Origin: Bradyrhizobium sp. CSA207
GTDB taxonomy: Bacteria > Pseudomonadota > Alphaproteobacteria > Rhizobiales > Xanthobacteraceae
DNA: 64,000 bases
Direction of reading: 5' to 3'
NCBI RefSeq assembly: GCF_029051685.1
Contig: NZ_JAACFT010000038.1
Coordinates: forward strand, 1 to 64,000
Below the pieces are notes generated by a model, which did not search any database, had not been told where the DNA came from, and saw nothing but the letters and a program-made list of their open reading frames with translations. Positions 56,774 to 64,000 of the stretch are shown one piece after another; within the stretch, counting starts at the first letter, position 1; every line of letters starts with the position of its first letter. The translations under genes were made by a program, and so were the position numbers.

Positions 56774-57250
56774 ATGCGATACGATCGAATAGACGCCCGC
56801 ATCCTCGAGATCGTGCAAAAGAACAACCGGCTGACTTCCGACGTGATCGGCGAAATGGTCGGGCTATCCGCTACCGCGTGTCAACGACGACTGAAGCGGC
56901 TCCGTGCGGAAGGCATCATCGAGGCCGACATCTCGATCGTTTCGCCGAAGGCGGTTGGCAGACCCATTCAAATGCTCCTGCTGGTAAGCCTGGAGCGGGA
57001 AAGTTCGGAGATAGTCGATAAGTTCAAAAAGACCATCAAATCGTCCGCTGAAGTCGTGAATGGATTCTACGTCACTGGCGACGCGGACTTCCTTTTATAT
57101 ATTACCGCGCCCACCATGGAAGACTATGAGCAATTCACCAGACGGTTCTTTTATACGAATCCGAACATTAAGGCGGTCAAGACAATGGTCGTAGTAGACC
57201 GCGTAAAGGTAGGTTTCGCTGTCCCAGTCGAGGCCTCGTCGGAGAATTGA
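56774..57250 (+). CDS. Lrp/AsnC family regulator
   Basis: This 158-residue regulator has the Lrp helix-turn-helix DARILEIVQKNNRLTSDVIGEM then LSATACQRRLKRLRAEGII (about 5-50) and the RAM effector domain (LLLVSLERESSEIVDKF, VVNGFYVTGDADFLLYI). Lrp proteins sense amino acids. Its neighbours are amino-acid enzymes (a TauD-like pseudogene, alanine dehydrogenase, the aminotransferase pair), which suits control of amino-acid use. ATG at 56774 is favoured over upstream starts, which add unrelated residues. Confidence 0.85.
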   Translation: MRYDRIDARILEIVQKNNRLTSDVIGEMVGLSATACQRRLKRLRAEGIIEADISIVSPKAVGRPIQMLLLVSLERESSEIVDKFKKTIKSSAEVVNGFYVTGDADFLLYITAPTMEDYEQFTRRFFYTNPNIKAVKTMVVVDRVKVGFAVPVEASSEN

Positions 57251-57746
57251 CGAAAACTCCGATGCCCGCGCCTGCATCCACCGGTAGTATTGCAAGAGAA
57301 ATGTATCCCGCTTTGCATCAAGATAGCTGGAGGTATCGCGGGAAATTGATCGAAGTCCGGCCGATCTCGGCGCAGCGCACCAAACACCAAGACACTGTCT
57401 TGGGAAGGCGCTCAGCTAAGGCCGAGGCCCGAGACGATTCCCTCCCCACCGAACACTGCGAAATGTGTTCCACTGCCGCGATCGTGTCGAGTACGCGAAA
57501 ACTTTTGCTTTTCGCCCCGCAGAGCGACGCCCCGCGTGCCGGTTATACAGTGCGCTCCACATCGTGCTCATTGTCACTCTTATCGCTGCTGCACGACAAG
57601 TCATCTTTCAAACGCGCCCAGGATCCGATGCGCCAGCGGCTGCGAGTCGCGTCTCAAGATCGAGCTGCGTGTGCCTTTCATCCCAAACCATATCTCCGTG
57701 CATCGGAGTTCGGCACGACAGTCGTTTGATTCATATCCGAGCAGTC
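57251..57746. other. Intergenic between lrp and the dioxygenase pseudogene
   Basis: Overlapping frames are present but none has a motif; I see no gene in this 500-base stretch. Confidence 0.4.
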
Positions 57747-58635
57747 ATGATGTCGTATCAATTTGCCGATACTAATGTTTGCCGGACAAAGTCCAGCGCA
57801 AATCTCATCAAGCGTGCGACCCGGCTTGGCGTTGAGATTAGGAATGTCAGGCTATCGGGCGACTTGGCCGACGACGTCATTTGCGCCGTCAACTACCTCC
57901 TGCTTGAGCATAAAGTCATCTTCTTCCGCGATCAGCGACATCTTGATAATATGGAGGAGGAGCGCTTCGCCCTCCGGCTGGGCAAACTGGATCAGGACGC
58001 CAGAGTTGGGGCGACCAAGAACACATCGTCAATTCTGGAGTTAGATTCGGGTCCCGGGAGCAGTCCTGCCGACCACTGGCACAAGGATGACACCGCTGGC
58101 GCCTATCCGAGGATCTCTCTCGTGCGCGGCTTGGACGACAGCTTGTGGTCGAACATGGCGGCTGCGTACCTTGATCTTCCAATACCGTTGCGCATGCTCG
58201 CAGACGAACTCTGGGCGGTTACGACACTGCTCACGATTATAACGCGAAGAACGAGGTGTTCGCCAGAGCAATCCACGAAACCAAGCTACCGGTAGTTCGC
58301 GTGCATCCCGAAACCGGCGAGCGCGCGCTCGTACTCGGCAATTCCGTGCAGTACATCGTTGGACTGCATAAATGTACCGGTCAGAAACTGCTCGATCTAT
58401 TCCAATCTTACAAATGGCGCCGGAAAACACCTTGCGCTGGAGCTGGAAGGTTGGCGACGTCGCGATCTGGGATAATCGAGCGACCCAACACTATGTCGTC
58501 AACGGGGCTGGCGATCATGATCGCCTCGTACGCCGCGCCGACCTCATCGAAGAGGATGTAACGCTCGGGGCCGTACGCAGCATGAGTCGCGTCAATCCGT
58601 CGAAGGCAGAGGGGATCAAAGCGCGAGCAGCCTAG
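57747..58635 (+). pseudogene. TauD-like 2-oxoglutarate dioxygenase
   Basis: TauD/TfdA family features: LGVEIRNVRLSGDLADDV, LLLEHKVIFFRDQRHL, the HxD of DHWHKDDTAG, then in another frame ARAIHETKLPVVRVHPETGERALVLG, and WKVGDVAIWDNRATQHYVVNG with the distal His. Breaks near 58120, 58220 and 58410 split the gene. The start is intact and decay looks recent. Confidence 0.82.
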
Positions 58636-59427
58636 CCTACCGATCGCAGCTCTTGCATGTCGACGTTGATCTCCGTGACAAGTCGCCGCGCCGGAGGGGC
58701 TGAGGCATCGCGCAGGCTCGGTCCGCCCCGCGAACCCCAGAATCGGAGGCACGCTGCGGGAACTGCACGACATCATCGCCGGCATGCTGGCCATTGGGCA
58801 GCGTCTGGTTCTTGACGGTGCCAAAGGCTCCAACACGCCGTCGAGCAGCTTTCGCTCGTCACTGCTGGACAGGACTCGTTCGAACACATGGGCGACCCGC
58901 CAGCTGGACCACGTCGGCTCGATGGCCGCAGTCCAATCGTTCCGCTGCCTCTCGCGCGGGGCGTCAGCATTTTCGGTTGATGCGGAGACGCCGCCATTCA
59001 CCGATCGTAGGGATGGGCAGAGGCCTGCTCTTTGGCGTTGGCCGGCTGATGCCACAAGCTGGTTTCGGCGTGACTTAGCTAGCTCATGCTTTGATAGCCA
59101 GGCCTGTAGTACCGCATGCTCAGAACAGATTTCCTCACCGCATCATTCAGGCATTCAGGCGCGGTCTAACCAGGAATTGCTCCTCCCGCAGAACTTTGCA
59201 AGAATCGCGTAGCCAGACATGACATCCATTTGACTTCAATTATGTTGAACCGGTCCTCCGTTGGTATCGTGCGTTTTTCGGGGTGGTCCCGCAGGATTTC
59301 GGCTTTCAAAGAAGTTCGGAAAACATCGAGCGGCCAGACTCGACCCTAAGCTGCATTAGCTGGCATATAGGTGTATCATTTCTGCCTGCCTGCTTTGTAC
59401 GGCATGGAAAGCAGACAAACCCGGCAA
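58636..59427. other. No recognisable gene
   Basis: About 790 bases after the TauD pseudogene. From about 59355 the sequence resembles the traI-traR gap of copy 1, but traI itself is absent. Confidence 0.4.
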
Positions 59428-59453
59428 GCGCATCTGCGAAGGTGCATAGGCGC
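59428..59453. promoter_or_regulatory. Degenerate tra box, traI lost
   Basis: The stretch gcgcatctgcgaaggtgc and the following ataggcgc align with the 28-bp palindrome at 34715 after the shared ggcaagc, but the dyad is no longer perfect. No traI follows. It shows that the duplicated block once included the traI promoter. Confidence 0.5.
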
Positions 59454-59471
59454 TCAAGGGCTGAGATTCAA

Positions 59472-60190
59472 CTATCTTCGAGATTTTGATTCAGCTAGGC
59501 ACGCGATAGCTTGATGAATTATTCGAGAGCCGAGCTTTGCTCGGGCGGTATCTCTATGGAAGGCCACGGTCCTTGGGGAGATACCAAGGATGATTCCAAT
59601 ATCCCCAGCAGATTTTCCTTGAGAGGACCATTGAAGACATTCGAGCTCGCCAGGTGATAGCAGCACGCCATTGACAATTCGATCGGCAGCAATATCCGCC
59701 TGGCGTGCGCATGGAAGTACATCGCGATGACCCGCAGAACCGGAGCGTGCTTAGTAGTCGAGTACTCAAAATTAACCCGTCGCCGGTCAGTGGCAAAGGT
59801 CATGGCAGCGATTGCGCCTTTGTCGTGAATTGGGATTGTAAATCCGCACCGAATGCCAAACCCGGCGGCTTCCTCAAATAGCTCGCGCTCGATCTCCGAG
59901 CGAAATCGCGTTCCGAATTCAACTCCCCATCGGAACGGTCGAGTATGGCGAATCGCCTGACTGACCACAGGATCAAAACGTTCATAGTGGCGCCGCATAT
60001 AGTGCGCGGTCCACAACGACGGATACGTTGAGATCAGTTTTGGAGACCCGCTCGGCTTAGGAGGAAGGGCAAGATATGCAAAGCAAGGCAGGTTGAGCGC
60101 GGCGGTGATGTCCGCCATGCTTTGCTGAAGACCATCCTGACCAGTGCTCTCGGTCAGCCGATCGACGAAATTTTGAAGAGCGTGATACAT
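59472..60190 (-). pseudogene. TraR-type regulator, frameshifted before the HTH
   Basis: A paralogue of traR at 34759. The ligand-binding half is intact in one frame: CFAYLALPPKPSGSP, TYPSLWTAHYMRRHYERFDPVV, PFRWGVEFG and AAMTFATDRR, up to FHAHARR. A one-base shift near 59690 puts the LuxR DNA-binding domain (LLSPGELECLQWSSQGKSAG then DIGIILGISPRTVAFH) in another frame. The first frame ends at 59519, giving a protein of about 220 residues that has the dimerisation and AHL-binding half but no HTH. It could act like TrlR of Agrobacterium, a dominant-negative TraR, or simply be dead. Confidence 0.82.
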
Positions 60191-60523
60191 CGTGGATGAC
60201 CACACGGTGTCCTAAGGTGGTTGGTAGCGCCAAATCTGGATCTACCGCGCGAGCTGTTCTACTGGAAATTACATCCTGGTCTATGCTGCACGCGCTTATT
60301 TGCAGGGCCATAATAACCTGGCCGCATTCGACAGGTCCGTCCCGCTCATCCGCCGGGGTTTGGGGCCGAGGACAACCTCATATCGACGATGTCGTCGACT
60401 CTTATGTTTGGAATCCTGCATGATCGTCCAAAAGTTCGCTGGATTTCTGCGCTCTCTGAGCATCTACGTCGCAAGTTTGTACGATGTTTTCGATTAAAGA
60501 TCTTCTCAATCAGGAGATCGCAA

Positions 60524-61636
60524 ATGAAGGTCGGTGTTCCCAAGGAAATTAAGACGCACGAATACCGCGTGGGCCTTACGCCTGGAGCCGTCCGCGAATA
60601 TGTGGCCGCCGGTCACAGCGTGCTGATCGAAACGAATGCCGGGGCCGGCATTGGCGCGACCGATGAGAACTATCGCAAGGCGGGCGCAACGATTGTCGGC
60701 TCCGCTCAAGAGGTGTTCGCCTCGAGCGAGATGATTGTAAAGGTCAAGGAGCCCCAGCCTTCTGAGTGGACCCAGCTGCGAGAGAATCAGATCCTCTTCA
60801 CCTATTTGCATTTGGCGCCGGATCCGGAGCAGGCCAAGGGGCTCCTCAAGTCGGGGTGCACGGCAATCGCCTACGAAACCGTGACAGATGGACACGGTGG
60901 GCTTCCTCTGCTTGCGCCGATGAGCGAGGTCGCAGGCAGGCTTGCAATCGAAGCGGCCGGTGCTGCCCTCAGGCGCCATGCAGGCGGTCGGGGACTGTTG
61001 ATTGGTGGCGTGCCCGGTGTCCCGGCGGCCCGGATCGTGGTGGTCGGAGGCGGCGTGGTCGGCACGCATGCAGCACGGATGGCGGCCGGCTTGGGCGCCG
61101 AAGTCACAATTCTCGAACGCTCGATCCCCCGACTTCGCGAACTGGATGAACTGTTCGAAGGGCGCGTCCGCACGAGATTTTCAACGATTGACGCGGTCGA
61201 GGAGGAGGTATTTGCGGCGGATGCTGTCATCGGTGCGGTGCTTGTGCCCGGCGCGAGCGCGCCGAAGCTTGTCAGCCGCGGCATGTTGAGTTCGATGCGC
61301 AAGGGATCGGTGATCGTGGATGTCGCCATCGATCAGGGCGGGTGCTTCGAGACATCGCGCCCGACGACACACGCAGATCCAACTTACGAGACTAATGGCG
61401 TCATCCATTACTGCGTCGCCAATATGCCAGGAGCTGTTCCGCTCACCTCCAGCCAGGCACTGAATAACGCAACTCTTCCATTTGGTTTGGCTCTCGCCGG
61501 CAAGGGATTTGCAGCCGTGCTCGAAAATCCGTATCTGCGCGCAGGTCTCAACGTTTATCGAGGCCGGCTGACTTATAAGGCCGTGGCCGAGAGCCTCGGA
61601 TTGCCATTCTCACCGATCGAACAGGCTGCGGCCTGA
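60524..61636 (+). CDS. ald: Alanine dehydrogenase
   Basis: A 370-residue enzyme, the usual length, converting L-alanine to pyruvate and ammonium with NAD, or the reverse. Motifs: MKVGVPKEIKTHEYRVGLTP, Lys in MIVKVKEPQPSEW, catalytic His in LFTYLHLAPDP, the Rossmann GGGVVGTHAARMAAGLGAEV, and NMPGAVPLTSSQALNNATLP. ATG at 60524 has ggag 8 bases upstream. In nodules alanine dehydrogenase is linked to alanine export by bacteroids. It is followed by a strong terminator. A broken copy lies at 35785. Confidence 0.92.
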   Translation: MKVGVPKEIKTHEYRVGLTPGAVREYVAAGHSVLIETNAGAGIGATDENYRKAGATIVGSAQEVFASSEMIVKVKEPQPSEWTQLRENQILFTYLHLAPDPEQAKGLLKSGCTAIAYETVTDGHGGLPLLAPMSEVAGRLAIEAAGAALRRHAGGRGLLIGGVPGVPAARIVVVGGGVVGTHAARMAAGLGAEVTILERSIPRLRELDELFEGRVRTRFSTIDAVEEEVFAADAVIGAVLVPGASAPKLVSRGMLSSMRKGSVIVDVAIDQGGCFETSRPTTHADPTYETNGVIHYCVANMPGAVPLTSSQALNNATLPFGLALAGKGFAAVLENPYLRAGLNVYRGRLTYKAVAESLGLPFSPIEQAAA

Positions 61637-61675
61637 TCCCAGAGGTCCCTCCTTGGGACGTTTCCTCCCTGACTT

Positions 61676-61710
61676 GGGGGCCACTCCTTTGGGGGTGGTC
61701 CCCTTTTTTT
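61676..61710 (+). terminator. Rho-independent terminator of ald
   Basis: ggggccac and gtggtcccc form a stem with one bulge, loop about 10 bases, followed directly by seven Ts. It lies 40 bases after the ald stop. Confidence 0.85.
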
Positions 61711-61714
61711 AGCG

Positions 61715-63013
61715 GCATCCTAACTAAACGACCGATTCCATGAAACCTGCGATTCTGGGGCAGGCTGAATGGATGGAACGGACGGGTTGTTGGCGGATTC
61801 CCCGTTTGCGGTCGGCGAAACGAGGAGCTGTATCATGGCGGGATGGCGGCGAGCGGTCGAATTGGCAATGAGTGATGAAGAGCTGTCGACCTTGGCGGCT
61901 CTCTCGCGGTCGAGAACTGAGCTGGCGAGCCGGGTATCGCGGGCCCAAATGCTGTTGGCGTATCGGGAAAATCCTTCGTTCTGCGCGATGGGCCAAAGAC
62001 TTGGGGTCCATCATCAGACGGTGCAGCGCTGTGTCGAGCGAGCACTGGCCGATGGCCCGCTGGTGGCCCTCGATGATCGTCCGCGACCGGGCAAGGAGCC
62101 AACGATCACGCCTGAGGCCAAAGCCTGGCTGGTGTCGCTGGCGTGTGACAAGGCCAAAGACCATGGCTATCCGCATGAGTTGTGGACGACGCGGCTCTTG
62201 GCGCGCCATGCGCGCGAACAGGGGCCGGCGGCAGGGCACGCGTGTTTGGCTAATTTGGTCCAGGGAACGGTGTGCAAGATCCTCGGCCAAGAGGAAATCA
62301 AGCCGCACAAGGTGAGCTACTACCTTGAAAATCGCGACGCCGAGTTCGAACAGAAGATGGCGGAGGTCCTGTGCGTTTATCGTGAAGTCCAAGTCCTGAA
62401 GAAAGCCTCTGCCAAGGGAAAGCGACGGGCAAAGCCGGTGACGATCGTCTCCTGCGATGAGAAGCCGGGAATCCAGGCCATCGCAACGACGGCGCCGGAT
62501 TTGCCGCCCAAGCCTGGCGGCCACGCCACCTTTGCGCGCGATCATGAATACAAGCGCCATGGCACGCTCAGCCTGTTGGCTGGGATTGATCTGCTGACTG
62601 GCAAGGTCCACGCCCTTGTCAAAGACCGCCACCGCAGCCGAGAGTTCATCGAGTTCCTCAGGCTTGTCGATGCCGCCTATCCGCCGAACACTGCGATCAA
62701 ATTAATTCTCGACAATCATTCCGCGCACATATCGAGAGAAACCAGAACCTGGCTCGCCACTCGGCCGGTTGGACGCTTCGAACTCACCTTCACCCCCAAG
62801 CACGGCTCGTGGCTCAATCTCATCGAGGGGTTCTTCTCCAAGTTCGCCCGTTCAGTCCTGCGCCATATCCGGGTGGCTTCAAAACACGAACTCAAGGAGC
62901 GCATCATGGCTGGCATCGACGACGTCAATCGCCATCCCGTCATCCACACCTAGTCCTACAAACCGACGCCGCCTGATATGATTCGAACCAAGAAAACGCT
63001 GAACTAGGATGGC
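61715..63013 (+). mobile_element. IS630 family insertion sequence
   Basis: A 1.3-kb element. Imperfect terminal repeats are visible: gcatcctaactaaacg at the left and, on the complement, gccatcctagttcagcg at the right. It carries one transposase gene. It lies directly after the ald terminator. The exact ends and the TA target duplication are not certain. Confidence 0.65.
61835..62953 (+). CDS. IS630 family transposase, slightly truncated
   Basis: A 372-residue frame with a helix-turn-helix (RTELASRVSRAQMLLAYRE, GVHHQTVQRCVERAL) and the DDE triad: VSCDEKPGIQAI, LILDNHSAHIS and HGSWLNLIEGFFSKF. It stops at TAG (62951) in HPVIHT; in-frame sequence continues SYKPTPPDMIRTKKTLN to a second stop at 63005, so Trp was probably mutated to stop and the last 17 residues are lost. 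All catalytic residues remain. Met at 61835 is preferred to 61769. Confidence 0.85.
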   Translation: MAGWRRAVELAMSDEELSTLAALSRSRTELASRVSRAQMLLAYRENPSFCAMGQRLGVHHQTVQRCVERALADGPLVALDDRPRPGKEPTITPEAKAWLVSLACDKAKDHGYPHELWTTRLLARHAREQGPAAGHACLANLVQGTVCKILGQEEIKPHKVSYYLENRDAEFEQKMAEVLCVYREVQVLKKASAKGKRRAKPVTIVSCDEKPGIQAIATTAPDLPPKPGGHATFARDHEYKRHGTLSLLAGIDLLTGKVHALVKDRHRSREFIEFLRLVDAAYPPNTAIKLILDNHSAHISRETRTWLATRPVGRFELTFTPKHGSWLNLIEGFFSKFARSVLRHIRVASKHELKERIMAGIDDVNRHPVIHT

Positions 63014-63321
63014 AGAAAATGGAGATCAAGTACGCACCAAACCGGCGCTCTCCGGCGCTAAAGCCGTCCGCGATGCCGTCTGTGCCGGTTCTCACAATCT
63101 TCCAGGTTAAGGACACGACCGGCGTCGCCGGGCACGTTCACAGATGGTGGGCTTGTACCGAGATATTCATTGAACACACTGGCCAACCGAGGATACCCAG
63201 TGTCCGAAGTCGAGCGCACGCTCGTGGCGCATCAGGTTCTCTCGCTGCCGAGAAGCTTGCACCCGAGAGTTTCGCATTAGTCAGAAACCGCAGATGTCTT
63301 GGCTCCAGCGGACGACTAACG
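63014..63321. other. Intergenic, no gene seen
   Basis: About 300 bases between the IS630 end and the convergent MFS gene. Confidence 0.4.
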
Positions 63322-64000
63322 CTATCTGCCGCCGCGCTTAGGATTATCGGGCAAGAGTTCGGATGCAGCGCGGTCGGGCACGTCTTCCTTCCACCGCACT
63401 GATCCGAATGGACGTTCCAGCATGCGGCGGACGCGCACCGGATCAGGACCAACATGGAAAGCCGCCGCGCGCCGCTCTAGCCCACGCTCCGACCGGGTCG
63501 AACGGTTGCGCTGGCGCAAATAGTCTAGCCATGTTGGGCAGTGATAGCGCTCGGTCCAGAGTTCGGGGTTGGCGATGTCGCGTGCAATCGACCAGCCATA
63601 GGCGCCGTTGCGTTGCCGCAATAGCTGCACATCCCGCATTACGTTGTGAAAGGCCCGCGCATTCTCTTGCGACACGCAATATTCGACCTCGACTACCAAC
63701 GGCCCACTTCGCGCGGTAAGCGCAAGCCGTACCTCGGGATCGGCCAGCGACTCGGCATCCTGGTCGCTTGCGCTGATGGGGGGCATTCGCAGCCAGAGCC
63801 CTAGAAGCGGAGAGAGGAGCATGAGCGTCGAGGAAGCCAGCAGCGCGACCTCAACACCGGCGCTATCGGTGAGGCGCCCCCAGCCCCAGCTGCCGATGGC
63901 GATACCGCCCGAGCTTGCAGCCTGATAGGCCGCAAGCGAACGGCCAGCCACCCAGCGCGGGGCGGAGAGCTGTACGCCGATGTTGAACAGCGTCAGCGTC
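63322..64000 (-). CDS. MFS exporter, C-terminal part (runs off window)
   Basis: The 3' end of an MFS_3/enterobactin-exporter-like gene whose start lies beyond 64000. The frame is open to the window edge (FNIGVQLSAPRWVAGRSLAAYQA). A membrane segment VALLASSTLMLLSPLLGLWL is followed by a soluble domain of about 150 residues (VVEVEYCVSQENARAFHNVM, YGWSIARDIANPELWTERYH), the monooxygenase-like tail typical of this transporter group. The substrate is unknown. Confidence 0.75.
   Translation of the reverse strand, partial: TLTLFNIGVQLSAPRWVAGRSLAAYQAASSGGIAIGSWGWGRLTDSAGVEVALLASSTLMLLSPLLGLWLRMPPISASDQDAESLADPEVRLALTARSGPLVVEVEYCVSQENARAFHNVMRDVQLLRQRNGAYGWSIARDIANPELWTERYHCPTWLDYLRQRNRSTRSERGLERRAAAFHVGPDPVRVRRMLERPFGSVRWKEDVPDRAASELLPDNPKRGGR

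Larger units (their letters stand above)
59355..61322. repeat. Direct duplication, copy 2 (traR-ald block)
   Basis: Second copy of the block at 34650-36578 in the same orientation. It contains a degenerate tra box, a frameshifted traR and, unlike copy 1, an intact ald that continues to 61636. The left breakpoint falls within the first codons of where traI would be (ctaagctgcat matches the traI start region). Confidence 0.65.

Noticed and set aside
61724..62632. 302-residue minus-strand open frame
   Set aside because: Antisense to the IS630 transposase; no motif.
1..64000. CRISPR arrays
   Set aside because: No regularly spaced repeat-spacer pattern was seen; the only tandem repeats are the three iteron-like units.

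Overview
The window looks like a symbiosis-island / integrative-conjugative-element (ICE) segment from a rhizobial alphaproteobacterium, most likely Bradyrhizobium with Mesorhizobium as the alternative. The reasons are the high GC, an R7A-type quorum-sensing and excision control module (qseC, qseM, fseA, rdfS), a rhizobial relaxase/TraG/Trb set with a traR-traI pair, several small zinc-ribbon ORFs that resemble Bradyrhizobium proteins, and a heavy load of insertion sequences and pseudogenes. No integrase, nod, nif or core housekeeping gene is visible.

Layout. 0-0.4 kb: a palindrome cluster abutting a truncated DUF736 gene. 0.5-3.4 kb: divergent qseC/qseM, a frameshifted fseA, rdfS and a repA-like initiator followed by iteron-like repeats. 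3.4-5.1 kb: a dead IS110 where parA would be expected. 5.3-12.9 kb: DUF2840, traF, a lytic transglycosylase, a candidate oriT, relaxase rlxS, coupling protein traG and a CopG-type protein. 12.9-23.5 kb: about 10.6 kb of foreign DNA (SDR and nitrilase pseudogenes, three small ORFs, a second CopG protein, an MFS transporter, a thioredoxin-like protein, DctA) separating traG/copG from trb. 23.5-33.0 kb: an intact trbBCDEJKLFGI mating-pore operon plus DUF2274, then a LysR regulator. 34.0-35.5 kb: traI and traR with a 28-bp palindromic tra box.

35.8-61.6 kb is a degraded accessory region. It holds a KamA-like radical SAM protein, an EctB-like aminotransferase coupled to a 2-oxoglutarate/Fe(II) oxygenase, an Lrp regulator and alanine dehydrogenase, mixed with broken copies of amino-acid genes (ald, FAD amine oxidase, TauD-like dioxygenase). 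It is bounded by a direct duplication of a traR-ald block; the second traR is frameshifted between its ligand-binding and DNA-binding halves. Inside lie two IS256 copies, an IS630 remnant, a degraded serine recombinase and a group II intron whose reverse-transcriptase gene is split by two different serine-recombinase elements. 61.7-64.0 kb: an IS630 element and the 3' end of an MFS exporter gene.

Expected interplay, by analogy with Mesorhizobium loti R7A: TraI makes an acyl-homoserine lactone, TraR binds the tra box and raises traI and fseA, QseM blocks TraR and FseA, QseC controls qseM, FseA (made by +1 frameshifting) turns on rdfS for excision, and RlxS, TraG and Trb carry out transfer. The lack of an ordinary start codon in fseA and the 10.6-kb insertion before trb may mean transfer is impaired here.
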